Assembly (NCBI RefSeq): GCF_907165045.1
Contig: NZ_CAJRAU010000012.1
Coordinates: 1-64,000 of the forward strand
Direction: 5' to 3'
Length of the DNA stretch: 64,000 bases
Source: Dyadobacter linearis
GTDB lineage: Bacteria; Bacteroidota; Bacteroidia; Cytophagales; Spirosomataceae
A program made the translations under genes and the position numbers. The notes under the pieces are model-generated. The model was not told the origin of the DNA. It did no database searches and saw only the letters and a list, made by a program, of their open reading frames with translations. This document shows, one piece after another, positions 8,094-15,845 of this stretch (position 1 is its first letter; every line of letters starts with the position of its first letter).

Positions 8094-8423
8094 TTACTGC
8101 CGGGGTGCATAATAAATGATGCAAACGCCAACCAGGGCAATGGCAGCTCCGATCAGATCGTATTTGTCTGGCTTAAACCCATCGACCTGCCAAGCCCAGA
8201 TCAGGGCCATCACAATAAAGATACCGCCATATGTGGCGTAAACGCGGCCAAAGCCAGCTGGTTGAAGCGTAACGACGACGCCATATAAGGCCAGGATGAT
8301 CCCACCCACAATGCCATACCAAACCGGCTTATCCTCTTTGAGCCACAACCAAACCAGGTATCCCCCTCCAATTTCACAAAGCCCGGCCAAAATGAAGACC
8401 AGTAATGATTTTATGGCGACCAT
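8094..8423 (-). CDS. YnfA-family (UPF0060) small membrane protein
   Basis: A 109-residue, four-helix membrane protein. The family signature is clear: LAGLCEIGGGYLVWLWL, GGIILALYGVVVTLQP, FGRVYATYGGIFIVMALIWAW and PDKYDLIGAAIALVG. The length is standard. YnfA proteins resemble small-multidrug-resistance transporters, and some have been linked to drug or metal tolerance. The promoter reading into it (8446-8479) carries the same 20-bp MerR dyad as the 6064 operon, so it is probably induced by the same signal. It is divergent from merR. Confidence 0.9.
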   Translation of the reverse strand: MVAIKSLLVFILAGLCEIGGGYLVWLWLKEDKPVWYGIVGGIILALYGVVVTLQPAGFGRVYATYGGIFIVMALIWAWQVDGFKPDKYDLIGAAIALVGVCIIYYAPRQ

Positions 8424-8445
8424 TCGTAATGTTGTTTTTAAATTG

Positions 8446-8479
8446 TAAAGCTAAACAGTGGAGTATAGTCCACTGTCAA
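8446..8479 (-). promoter_or_regulatory. second MerR-type operator/promoter, leftward
   Basis: On the minus strand TTGACA (8479-8474), the dyad cagtggactatactccactg (8475-8456) and TAGCTTTA (8453-8446) repeat the 6018-6051 promoter almost base for base. It drives ynfA leftward and lies 25 bp upstream of merR, which it may also repress. Confidence 0.8.
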
Positions 8480-8500
8480 TAACCCAAATCAAATATTATT

Positions 8501-8908
8501 ATGCTGATTGGAGAATTATCAAAACAAGCCGGGTTATCCAGGGATACCATCCGTTTTTACGAAAAACAGGGGCTTATCGCAGTAGGCCGCAAGGAAAGGC
8601 GCTTCAATAATTATAAAGAGTATTCAGAAGACACCCTGCAAAGGCTACTACACATCAAAAGGATCAAGGGTTTTGGCTTCACTCTTAATGAAACCGCCCA
8701 TTTTTTGGATATGATTGAGCGTAAACAGGCAACATGTGGGGACGTATCTGAAAAGATATCAGAAAAAGTATCTCTCATCGAACGCAAGATCGCTGACCTG
8801 GAATTTATCAAAAAGTCAATGATTAACGGTGTAGACAAATGCTTGGAAAAATGCCGCCCAGATACTGCTGAGTGTAACTGTCCAATGCTTGTTAGCGATT
8901 TGATTTAG
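8501..8908 (+). CDS. MerR-family metal-responsive regulator
   Basis: A 135-residue regulator. The N-terminal winged HTH reads MLIGELSKQAGLSRDTIRFY and EKQGLI, followed by a coiled dimerisation helix (about 82-112). Metal-binding cysteines are Cys79 (QATCGD), Cys114, Cys118, Cys125 and Cys127 (CNCPML). The C-x8-C pair 118/127 and the preceding Cys79 resemble the three-Cys Hg(II) site of MerR rather than the CueR or ZntR sites, although Cys79-Cys118 is a few residues longer. Two copies of its likely operator are in the window. No merA, merT or merP is present, so the true inducer is open: Hg, As/Sb or another thiophilic ion. Confidence 0.85.
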   Translation: MLIGELSKQAGLSRDTIRFYEKQGLIAVGRKERRFNNYKEYSEDTLQRLLHIKRIKGFGFTLNETAHFLDMIERKQATCGDVSEKISEKVSLIERKIADLEFIKKSMINGVDKCLEKCRPDTAECNCPMLVSDLI

Positions 8909-9606
8909 ATTTCGACTTTTGAAAAAACATAAAGCGTTTCGGTTGCAATCTGTTTGCAGCGTTCGTCATATTTGGCTGTCTCCTGCGCGCTGCCATCAAA
9001 GGCTTTTGGATCATCATAAGGGACAGCAACCCTGGCAGCTGCTCCTTTTACCACAGGGCATGCTTCATCAGCTTGCGAGCAGGTCATGATAGCGCAAAAA
9101 TTGCTTTGCGGGTTGCTGGCGTCATCATACTTCTTTGAAAATGCCTTCATAGGTTCAGCACCAACCCCATAGCTTACATGATAGACCGGGTTTTTGCCTT
9201 CTGATATTTTCGTTACATCAAAACCAGCCCTTTCGCAGGCAGCAACCGCCCGCTCATTGAATGCGCTGGCCTCAGTACCACCAGAGTATGTTTTCACATT
9301 AGGGATATCGTAATATGCAGCAGCAGTTGCGCCCCAAATTTGCCCGAAATGGCTGCGGCGCGAGTTGTGCGTACAGATGTAGGTGAGCTCTGCACGCTGA
9401 CCAGCTTTAACCTGCTTTTGGATGAACACAGCAATTTTGTCAAGCTCTTCCTTGCGGTCGCCCGGTATTTTTGAGAAATCTTCTTTAACAGTTTCAATGT
9501 AGGCAGAAAGCTTTGGATTAAGCGCTTTCTTATTGTCGGAGTTGCGAGATGGCATAATTGCGGCAGTGGTAAAAAAGGTTATCAGTAAAAGATGGATCAG
9601 GCTCAT
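8905..9606 (-). CDS. LMW-phosphatase-fold arsenate reductase-like protein
   Basis: A 233-residue protein with the low-molecular-weight phosphatase P-loop YICTHNSRRS (nucleophile Cys78, Arg84, a CX5R motif). Further features are TYSGGTEASAFNERAV and a downstream NFCAIMTCSQADEACP with extra cysteines. Related Bacteroidetes proteins sit in ars operons and are thought to reduce arsenate. Residues 1-18 are hydrophobic and could be a signal or anchor; an internal Met18 (start 9555) would remove it. The gene overlaps the merR end by 4 bp, convergently, and is divergent from arsR with ArsR-type palindromes between. Confidence 0.78.
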   Translation of the reverse strand: MSLIHLLLITFFTTAAIMPSRNSDNKKALNPKLSAYIETVKEDFSKIPGDRKEELDKIAVFIQKQVKAGQRAELTYICTHNSRRSHFGQIWGATAAAYYDIPNVKTYSGGTEASAFNERAVAACERAGFDVTKISEGKNPVYHVSYGVGAEPMKAFSKKYDDASNPQSNFCAIMTCSQADEACPVVKGAAARVAVPYDDPKAFDGSAQETAKYDERCKQIATETLYVFSKVEI

Positions 9607-9630
9607 ATTTTATCAGGTAAGTTGTAGTCA

Positions 9631-9646
9631 ATCGTAAAGATACGAT
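9631..9646. promoter_or_regulatory. ArsR-type operator 1
   Basis: ATCGTA-AAGA-TACGAT, a perfect 6-bp-arm palindrome, 25 bp upstream of the arsC-like start. It shares the ATCGTA half-site with 9673 and 10074, in the divergent arsR region. Confidence 0.6.
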
Positions 9647-9672
9647 AGAATTTAGCAGACAAAAAAATATTC

Positions 9673-9711
9673 ATCGTAATATTGCAATTGGTAGAATGCT
9701 ATCTATATTTG
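9673..9711 (+). promoter_or_regulatory. arsR promoter with ArsR-type operator 2
   Basis: ATCGTAATATTGCAAT (9673-9688) is an imperfect palindrome overlapping a TTG at 9682-9684. Nineteen bases later comes TATATTTG (9704-9711), a Bacteroidetes -7 element. The arsR ATG is at 9716, so the transcript would be nearly or completely leaderless. Confidence 0.6.
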
Positions 9712-9715
9712 CAGC

Positions 9716-10048
9716 ATGGGAGTTACTAAAACCGAAATATTCACAGAGCAGCAAAACCGTATCGCGGATCTGGCAAAGGCGTTTTCGCACCCGGCCAGGG
9801 TTGCGATCCTGCAACTGCTGATTTCCAGAAAGGCCTGCGTTTGTGGTGATTTGGTCGATGAGCTCGAACTTGCCCAGGCAACTGTTTCCCAGCATTTGAA
9901 GGAACTTAAAAGGATTGGCATCATCCATGGTGAAATCAATCCGCCAAGGGTATGCTATTGCATTAATCCGGTCGTGTGGTCAGAAGCGCAGAAAACTTTC
10001 GGTTCGTTGCTGGATACATTTGCCCCTACTGAATCCTGCTGCAACTAG
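9716..10048 (+). CDS. arsR: ArsR-family arsenite-responsive repressor
   Basis: A 110-residue winged-helix repressor: FSHPARVAILQLL, then CVCGDLVDELELAQATVSQHLKELKRIGII. Cys41 and Cys43 precede the recognition helix in the ArsR metal-binding position (ELCVCDL in the family), with Cys80, Cys82 and a C-terminal CC pair also present. It should repress its own promoter and the divergent arsC-like gene until arsenite binds. Three ATCGTA-type palindromes (9631, 9673, 10074) are candidate operators, the last one in front of the DUF6428-arsN2-acr3 run. Confidence 0.92.
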   Translation: MGVTKTEIFTEQQNRIADLAKAFSHPARVAILQLLISRKACVCGDLVDELELAQATVSQHLKELKRIGIIHGEINPPRVCYCINPVVWSEAQKTFGSLLDTFAPTESCCN

Positions 10049-10073
10049 GCAGGGTATTTTTTTGAAAATATCA

Positions 10074-10089
10074 ATCGTAATAATACATT
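10074..10089 (+). promoter_or_regulatory. ArsR-type operator 3
   Basis: ATCGTAATAATACATT, a weaker relative of the 9673 site, 15 bp before the DUF6428 gene. It suggests a second ArsR-controlled promoter inside the arsenic island. Confidence 0.45.
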
Positions 10090-10104
10090 TAACCAATAGA
10101 GACC

Positions 10105-10677
10105 ATGAGCCAATTAAATCCGGAGACTCGCGGCCCGATGACGTGGGGTGATTTCAAAAATACCCTTAAACAAAATCCAGATTTGCATCTGCAATTCCAA
10201 TATGAAGAAGGCAAATTTGTGGACAGCTCTTACCACATTACCGAAATCAAACAAGCACCAATCGTTTCAGTTGATTGCGGTGGGGTAATGAATAGCTGGA
10301 CAGAAGTGATCGTGCAGCTATGGGAACCTTCTGAAAAAGAAGTAGACCGTTCGATGAAAGTTGACAAAGCGTTGAAAATTGTTGACCTGGTTGAAAAATC
10401 GCTTCCCCTGAACCCAAACGCAACCGTTAAAATTGAGTTCGGCAATTCCAGGTTTGATACACGCCAGATGTACCCCGGAGAATTTGCATCCGATGGTGAA
10501 ACATTTACCGTTAATCTGGTTCCGGACTTCACCCAATGCAAGGCACTTACCCGAAACCAAAGCTGCGACACACCGTCAGCAGAAACTTCTTGCTGCGCGC
10601 CTGCCCCTGTCAAACAGGAATTGGAACTGGTCACCTCCGATGGTAACAGCTGCAAGCCAGGCTCTGGGTGCTGCTAA
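10105..10677 (+). CDS. DUF6428-family protein with Cys-rich tail
   Basis: A 190-residue soluble protein. The first ~140 residues (MTWGDFKNTLKQNPDLHLQF, YHITEIKQAPIVSVDCGG, WTEVIVQLWEP) match the DUF6428 family, which is found next to arsR/acr3 in many Bacteroidetes. The tail is rich in cysteine (TSCCAPAP, then GNSCKPGSGCC at the C-terminus). Such a tail could bind As(III) and pass it to the transporter two genes on; this is inference. It is first in a tight operon: 16 bp to arsN2, which overlaps acr3. Confidence 0.78.
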   Translation: MSQLNPETRGPMTWGDFKNTLKQNPDLHLQFQYEEGKFVDSSYHITEIKQAPIVSVDCGGVMNSWTEVIVQLWEPSEKEVDRSMKVDKALKIVDLVEKSLPLNPNATVKIEFGNSRFDTRQMYPGEFASDGETFTVNLVPDFTQCKALTRNQSCDTPSAETSCCAPAPVKQELELVTSDGNSCKPGSGCC

Positions 10678-10693
10678 TCAAAAACAACCAGCT

Positions 10694-11143
10694 ATGAAAC
10701 TACAAATTGATAAAGCAGTGCCAGCAGACAAGGAAGTCGTAACCAGCCTGCTGAAAGAAGCAGACCTTCTTACGGAAGACTTGCCTGCTGGGTTGCCGGA
10801 TTTTCTTTTAGCAAGAGAAGAAGGGTCACCTGTTGGTGTCGCTGGAATGGAGCTGTATGAAGAAGTTGCACTATTACGCTCAATTGCAGTTAGCCCTGAT
10901 CGTCAAGGTAAGGGCATTGCTCGAAAATTGGTCGAGCAGCTTCTGGCAGGTGCTGACAAACAAGAAGTTCAAGCAGTATACCTGATCACAACTACAGCTG
11001 ACCATTATTTTGACCGTTATGGTTTTGCGGTAGTAAACCGTGAGCAGGTGCCAGAAGCAATTCAGCAAACCAGGCAGTTTAGCGGGCTTTGCCCAACATC
11101 TGCTGTCGTGATGAAAAGAGATTTAAAGCATCCAACCGCATGA
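10694..11143 (+). CDS. arsN2: GNAT acetyltransferase, ArsN2 type
   Basis: A 149-residue GNAT protein starting at ATG 10694. The acetyl-CoA loop is SIAVSPDRQGKGIARKL, preceded by GVAGMELYEEVALLRS. The ending FSGLCPTSAVVMKRD is the mark of the ArsN2 group found in arsenic operons. ArsN-type enzymes are tied to acetylation of arsenical toxins, phosphinothricin-like for the ArsN1 group; the ArsN2 substrate is less clear. Its TGA overlaps the ATG of the acr3 gene by four bases, implying translational coupling. Confidence 0.85.
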   Translation: MKLQIDKAVPADKEVVTSLLKEADLLTEDLPAGLPDFLLAREEGSPVGVAGMELYEEVALLRSIAVSPDRQGKGIARKLVEQLLAGADKQEVQAVYLITTTADHYFDRYGFAVVNREQVPEAIQQTRQFSGLCPTSAVVMKRDLKHPTA

Positions 11144-12192
11144 ATAACCCACGTCTTTCCTTTTTAGACCGTTACCTGACTTTATGGATCTTTTTAGCCA
11201 TGCTGATCGGCGTTTCAATTGGCTATTTCTTGCCGGGCACACCTGATTTCATCAATCAATTCAATTCAGGATCAGGTGTGAACCTTCCGTTAGCTATTGG
11301 CCTTGTGCTGATGATGTCCCCGCCACTGGCCAAGGTGCGTTACGCAGAGCTGCCAAAGGTGTTTAACAACACAAAGATCCTGGGGCTTTCGCTACTGCAA
11401 AACTGGATCATTGGTCCGCTGTTGATGTTTGGGCTGGCCGTCATTTTCCTTCCCGATAAGCCCGAGTACATGACCGGCCTGATCATGATCGGCATTGCCC
11501 GCTGTATTGCTATGGTCATTGTCTGGAATGACCTTGCTAATGGTGACCGCTTGTATGCAGCAGGGCTGGTGGCTTTCAACAGCATTTTTCAGGTCTTGTT
11601 TTATTCGGTGTATGCCTATGTGTTTGTGACAATTTTACCACCGCTCTTTGGCTTGAAAGGATTTGAACAGGGCCACCTGGTGGTGAATATTACCATCGGC
11701 GAAGTTGCTCAAAGTGTTTTCATTTATCTGGGTATCCCGTTCCTGGCAGGTATTATTTCCCGGATAGTACTAACAAAGGTGTTTAGCAAAGAATGGTTTG
11801 AGACAAAATTCCTTCCGGCCATCAGCCCGATCACTTTGATTGCCCTGCTCTTTACGATTGTGGTCATGTTTAGTTTGAAGGGTCAGCTGATTGTGAGTAT
11901 CCCCTTTGATGTACTGCGCATCGCGCTGCCGCTTACAATCTATTTTGCGATCATGTTTTTCTCTGCTTTTTACCTGTCCAAACGTGCAGGCGCGGATTAT
12001 GCCAAATCAACATCGCTGGCCTTCACAGCCGCAGGTAACAACTTTGAGCTTGGGATCGCGGTCGCTATTGCTGTATTCGGGATTGATTCGGGGGCTGCAT
12101 TTGCTGCTGTCATCGGCCCACTAATCGAAGTGCCGGTTTTGATCCTAATGGTCAATTTTGCACTCAAACAACAGCACAAGTTTTCCAATTAA
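11140..12192 (+). CDS. acr3: ACR3-type arsenite efflux permease
   Basis: A 350-residue membrane protein with about ten helices. It starts at ATG 11140, inside the ATGA overlap with arsN2. ACR3 signatures are present: GIARCIAMVIVWNDLA, which holds the conserved substrate-binding cysteine, and AAGNNFELGIAVAIAVFG followed by GPLIEVPVLI. It exports arsenite, and perhaps antimonite, across the inner membrane using proton-motive force. With arsR, the arsC-like gene and arsN2 it forms a complete detoxification unit. Confidence 0.93.
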   Translation: MNNPRLSFLDRYLTLWIFLAMLIGVSIGYFLPGTPDFINQFNSGSGVNLPLAIGLVLMMSPPLAKVRYAELPKVFNNTKILGLSLLQNWIIGPLLMFGLAVIFLPDKPEYMTGLIMIGIARCIAMVIVWNDLANGDRLYAAGLVAFNSIFQVLFYSVYAYVFVTILPPLFGLKGFEQGHLVVNITIGEVAQSVFIYLGIPFLAGIISRIVLTKVFSKEWFETKFLPAISPITLIALLFTIVVMFSLKGQLIVSIPFDVLRIALPLTIYFAIMFFSAFYLSKRAGADYAKSTSLAFTAAGNNFELGIAVAIAVFGIDSGAAFAAVIGPLIEVPVLILMVNFALKQQHKFSN

Positions 12193-12203
12193 CTACTTAT
12201 TAA

Positions 12204-12980
12204 ATGAGAATTGCCCTTTTTTCAGACATTCACGCCAACCTTCCGGCATTAGAGGCGTTTTTTAAGGATGTTGATTCAAGAGACACTGATGCTATTTATT
12301 GCCTAGGTGATCTGGTTGGTTACAACATATGGCCAAACGAAGTAATGGATCAGATTAGGAAACGTGGTATCCCTACCATTGCCGGAAATTACGACTTCGG
12401 GATCGGAAGGAGTAGTGACGATTGTGGCTGCGCTTACAAAACAGACGATGAAAAAGAGAATGGCAAAGTATCAATTGCCTACACAAACGAAATTGTCAAA
12501 GATGAGCAGCGTGCTTATCTAAGAACGCTGCCGGCTCACATCCGTCTGGATTTCCAGTTGAACGACAAAACTCTGTCAGTTCTTCTGGTGCATGGTAGCC
12601 CACGCAGGATCAACGAATACTTGTTTGAAGACCGAGATGAAAAAAGTTTGCTACGAATCATGGAGCAGGCCGCGGCTGATGTGATGCTTTTCGGCCATAC
12701 ACACAGACCTTATCACAGGATCCTGGAATCAGTCCAGCAAGATGGCACAGACCATTTCCGGCATGCGATCAATATCGGTTCTGTCGGTAAGCCGAAAGAT
12801 GGTGACCCAAGGGGGGGCTATGTGATCCTGCACATTGATGCAGATGCACTGGCATCAAACAAGAAAAGCATTACAGTAGAGTTTATACGTTTTGAATATG
12901 ATGTAGAAGCGGCAGCCAAAGCCGTAGAAGGCAGTATCCTTCCGAATGCATATGCAGAATCATTACGCCTGGGAAAATGA
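12204..12980 (+). CDS. metallophosphoesterase 1, altered GNxD motif
   Basis: A 258-residue calcineurin-type phosphoesterase with blocks FSDIHANLP (Asp8, His10), CLGDLVGYN, LLVHGSP and LFGHTHRP. The fourth block is GNYD (Asn62-Tyr63-Asp64) where almost all relatives, including the next gene, have GNHD, so the catalytic histidine is replaced by tyrosine. A short insert after it contains CGC. Activity may be changed or lost. It lies 12 bp after acr3, and its stop overlaps the next start (ATGA). Phosphoesterases of this type recur in Bacteroidetes ars operons (recalled); their substrate is unknown. Confidence 0.85.
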   Translation: MRIALFSDIHANLPALEAFFKDVDSRDTDAIYCLGDLVGYNIWPNEVMDQIRKRGIPTIAGNYDFGIGRSSDDCGCAYKTDDEKENGKVSIAYTNEIVKDEQRAYLRTLPAHIRLDFQLNDKTLSVLLVHGSPRRINEYLFEDRDEKSLLRIMEQAAADVMLFGHTHRPYHRILESVQQDGTDHFRHAINIGSVGKPKDGDPRGGYVILHIDADALASNKKSITVEFIRFEYDVEAAAKAVEGSILPNAYAESLRLGK

Positions 12981-13726
12981 AAATAGCACTACTCTCTGAC
13001 ATCCATGCAAACCTTCCCGCTTTTGAGGCGGTATTGGAAGATCTGGAAAAACGACAACCTGATGCTGTTTACTGCCTGGGCGATCTTGTGGGCTACAACG
13101 TTTGGCCTAACCAGGTAATTGGTCTGGTACGTAAGTATGGCATTGCGACCATTGCAGGAAACCACGACCTGAAAGTTTCTAAGATAATGCCTTCCGAGGG
13201 TGATTGCAGCAAAGAAGAAAGCAGTGAGTATGCCTACAAGCTGGTAGGGAAAAAGGAAAGGGACTACCTATTAACACTTCCCAGGCATTTGCGAATAGAG
13301 TTTCAGCTTAATGATCAGCCATTGAACATGCTGCTTGTCCATGGAAGCCCACGAAGCATCAATGAATATCTTTTACATGATCTGCCAGAGCAGTACATGC
13401 TGGAACTAGTCAGGGAATTTAAAGCGGATATCCTTTGCTTCGGACACTCGCACAAGCCATATCACCGCGTTATTAATTCTGGCGAGAACAGCATTGAGCA
13501 TTTTCATCACCTGATTAACACTGGTTCTGTCGGTAAACCTAAGGATGGCGACGCGCGCGCTTGTTACGTACTCATCACGATTGATCAGACAGCTAGTACA
13601 ACAACTCAAGATGCTGTTCAGGTTGAATTTGTAAGGGTCAAATACGATGTAGAAAAGGCGGCAAAGGCCGTAGAGCTGAGCCTTCTTCCTAATGCTTTTG
13701 CAGATAATTTAAGAAAAGCATATTAA
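12977..13726 (+). CDS. metallophosphoesterase 2, intact motifs
   Basis: A 249-residue paralogue of the previous gene with clearly shared sequence along its length. All metal and catalytic blocks are intact: LSDIHANLP, CLGDLVGYN, GNHD, LLVHGSPR, CFGHSHKP. The pair share the odd extension TGSVGKPKDGD near the C-terminus. Tandem duplication followed by loss of the GNHD histidine in copy 1 is the likely history, and the pair could act as a heterodimer. It is coupled to copy 1 by a four-base overlap within the acr3 operon. Confidence 0.88.
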   Translation: MKIALLSDIHANLPAFEAVLEDLEKRQPDAVYCLGDLVGYNVWPNQVIGLVRKYGIATIAGNHDLKVSKIMPSEGDCSKEESSEYAYKLVGKKERDYLLTLPRHLRIEFQLNDQPLNMLLVHGSPRSINEYLLHDLPEQYMLELVREFKADILCFGHSHKPYHRVINSGENSIEHFHHLINTGSVGKPKDGDARACYVLITIDQTASTTTQDAVQVEFVRVKYDVEKAAKAVELSLLPNAFADNLRKAY

Positions 13727-13737
13727 CCTTTATCCAG

Positions 13738-14067
13738 ATGAAAGGCTTGATAGTTTTGTTTTTGATCTTCCTTCCCATTGTGTCATCGGTCTATTCTTTT
13801 GGAGCACGGGAACAGCCAAAGGACATAGGCAATCAATTATCCCACCTTCTTGACTATCCTTCTGTTCTTGGTGAAACTGGCGGAATCGTTGTAATTCAGT
13901 TTTCTATTGGCGAAGGTAGCGCCATAGGTAAAGTGAAAGTATTCACCCATGATGATAAGCTTAATAACGATTTGATCCGGCAGCTGACTGGAAAGAGGGT
14001 ATTTTTGCCTGATCATCATCCAGCCGCAAACTATACCGTTAAATTAAGGTTTATTAGGGCTAAATAA
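13738..14067 (+). CDS. small exported protein, TonB C-terminus-like
   Basis: A 109-residue protein with a signal peptide (LIVLFLIFLPIVSSVYSFG). The mature part GIVVIQFSIGEGSAIGKVKV...NDLIRQLTGKRV has the spacing of a TonB C-terminal-like fold (G.v.v.f.i...G.i..v.v), but lacks a proline-rich spanning region. Its role is unknown. It is 11 bp after the phosphoesterase pair and 15 bp before the MFS gene, so it is probably in the same transcript. Confidence 0.6.
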   Translation: MKGLIVLFLIFLPIVSSVYSFGAREQPKDIGNQLSHLLDYPSVLGETGGIVVIQFSIGEGSAIGKVKVFTHDDKLNNDLIRQLTGKRVFLPDHHPAANYTVKLRFIRAK

Positions 14068-14082
14068 ACCGATTAGGAAGGA

Positions 14083-15216
14083 ATGAGAAAGCATATTGCC
14101 GAGATGAAATTACCCATGTATGCGTCTTTCAGCCTGAGCTTCGCTTTAATGGGTGATGCATTTCTATATTCTTTTCTGCCAATAAATGCTTCCAGCATCC
14201 ACGTTCCAATCATTTGGATAGGAACCATCTTGTCAATCAACCGCTTTACACGGATTTTGCTTAACCCACTTATTTTGCGCGTTTTCAGTCTTGTGGGCTT
14301 TCGTATACCTATAATCGCTGCGGCAACTGTATCCGTATTGGCCACAGCTGGCTATGGTGCAGGTTTTGGCATTGCGATTTTAGTACTGCTTAGGATCTTG
14401 TGGGGCATATCGTATTCTGTCCTTCGCGTTGGGGCAATTACCTATGCCATGGATTATCCTAAGAAAGGCTTGGCACTGGGAATGAGCCAAAGCATCATCG
14501 AATCGGGCCCACTACTAGCATTGTTGGTTGGCCCACTGCTTTTTGAAGAGGTCAGCCCTAGCTCGATTTTTTTAGCAATTGCGCTCCTCTCGACGCCAGG
14601 AGTTTACTTCGCGTTTAAACTCAGAGAAAGGGATCAGCGGCCTGCCCAGCAATTTAGCTTCAAAATATCATTTCCATCAGTCTTTAACCGGTTAGCTTTT
14701 TTGGCAGCTTTTGCAGTGGAAGGTATGCTTGTGGTTTTAATTGGGGCCCTGTTGATGGATGCGCATCCCTATTGGTCGGCAGTTGAAATTACTGCCACTG
14801 TCGCCGGATTTCTTATTTTCCGACGGATTTGCTCGCTTTTAATTTCACCTTTTGCGGGTTGGTCCGCTGACCGGTATGGGCTTGCTAACATATACTCAGG
14901 GTCAATTCTCTTGATCTGCCTGGGTGTGCTGCTAGCAACAAGCGGCTGGGTAATGCCGGGATTAATCCTTGTATTTACCTTTTATAATGTTAATGCATCG
15001 CTAGCAGCTGGCGCGGCATCAGTTGGGAAAGACGATGTGACTCGCGAAGTATCAATCAATGCCACTTTCCGAGATGCGGGTTCCGCATTTGGCGCATTGG
15101 CGGGCGGCTTTTTATTGGCCAATAACGATTTGAGCCTGATCTTTACTGCTCTCACTTTGCTTCTAATAGTTCATACCTGGGTTTATCACAAACGAACCAA
15201 AACATTACTTGTATAG
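14083..15216 (+). CDS. MFS transporter in the ars operon
   Basis: A 377-residue protein with about 11-12 membrane helices. MFS features include FTRILLNPL, RILWGISYSVLRVG in the first half and ISPFAGWSADRYGL in the second. It ends the rightward ars operon and meets the arsenosugar-type operon head-on with one base between stops. MFS proteins in ars loci include ArsJ, an exporter of arsenylated sugars, but I see no gapdh partner and no residue-level support, so the substrate is open. An export role for an arsenosugar-type product is possible. Confidence 0.8.
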   Translation: MRKHIAEMKLPMYASFSLSFALMGDAFLYSFLPINASSIHVPIIWIGTILSINRFTRILLNPLILRVFSLVGFRIPIIAAATVSVLATAGYGAGFGIAILVLLRILWGISYSVLRVGAITYAMDYPKKGLALGMSQSIIESGPLLALLVGPLLFEEVSPSSIFLAIALLSTPGVYFAFKLRERDQRPAQQFSFKISFPSVFNRLAFLAAFAVEGMLVVLIGALLMDAHPYWSAVEITATVAGFLIFRRICSLLISPFAGWSADRYGLANIYSGSILLICLGVLLATSGWVMPGLILVFTFYNVNASLAAGAASVGKDDVTREVSINATFRDAGSAFGALAGGFLLANNDLSLIFTALTLLLIVHTWVYHKRTKTLLV

Positions 15217-15217
15217 A

Positions 15218-15835
15218 TCATGATTCTCTGGACTGATTAACTTTTATCCATTCATTCCATGAATTCAGATCACTTTCATCATCTATGTCCGAAAGTTCTT
15301 CGAGGAGCGTATAACTAAGCCCATGCATGGCGCAATTTTGAAGCGTTAATTCCAGCACACTTGAAGTACTCCATGGTACATCTTCGAAAAGAAAGCTATG
15401 GAAGCCAGTCATTCCAAGAAGATAATAACCTCCGTCGTTTGCTGGCCCTATCACAACTTGCTGCATATCAAGTGCATCAAAAGCCTGCTCGATAATAGAT
15501 GCATCCAGTCCAGGACAGTCAGTTCCTATAATAAGTACTTTCTCAGCAGACGACTCGAGGACTTCTTTGAAAGCATTTGACATTCTCTCTCCCAGATCGC
15601 CGCCTTGTTGCTGGCGAAGCAGAAAATCTTGTCCAATTACAGGCAGGTCACTATGCAGGTTATCGGAAAAGTAAAGCAATTTCTCATGTTCAGTCCTGCT
15701 TACCTGCTTGAAAGTATGTTCAACAAGTTGGCTATAAATTTCTAAGGCCTTCTGGTCACCAATGGTAGCCGCCAATCTGGTTTTAACCTTTCCGAGCGTT
15801 AAATTCTTCAAAAAAACAATTACAGCGTTGTTCAT
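15218..15835 (-). CDS. TIGR04282-type arsenosugar-associated glycosyltransferase
   Basis: A 205-residue protein from ATG 15835 (MNNAVIVFLKN), 11 codons into the space after arsS; a longer frame would overlap arsS. It has the family pattern KVKTRLAATIGDQKAL, LGERMSNAF, VLIIGTDCPGLD and VIGPANDGGYYLLGM, a GT-A nucleotide-sugar-binding core related to the MobA/cofC fold. This family (TIGR04282) is repeatedly linked to arsS and proposed to act in arsenosugar formation. It is the last gene of the leftward operon. Confidence 0.85.
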   Translation of the reverse strand: MNNAVIVFLKNLTLGKVKTRLAATIGDQKALEIYSQLVEHTFKQVSRTEHEKLLYFSDNLHSDLPVIGQDFLLRQQQGGDLGERMSNAFKEVLESSAEKVLIIGTDCPGLDASIIEQAFDALDMQQVVIGPANDGGYYLLGMTGFHSFLFEDVPWSTSSVLELTLQNCAMHGLSYTLLEELSDIDDESDLNSWNEWIKVNQSRES

Positions 15836-15845
15836 GGGAAACGGG

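Noticed and set aside
6018..8908. Reading the region as a classical mercury-resistance operon
   Set aside because: No mercuric reductase, MerT or MerP is present; only the regulator and operator layout resemble mer.
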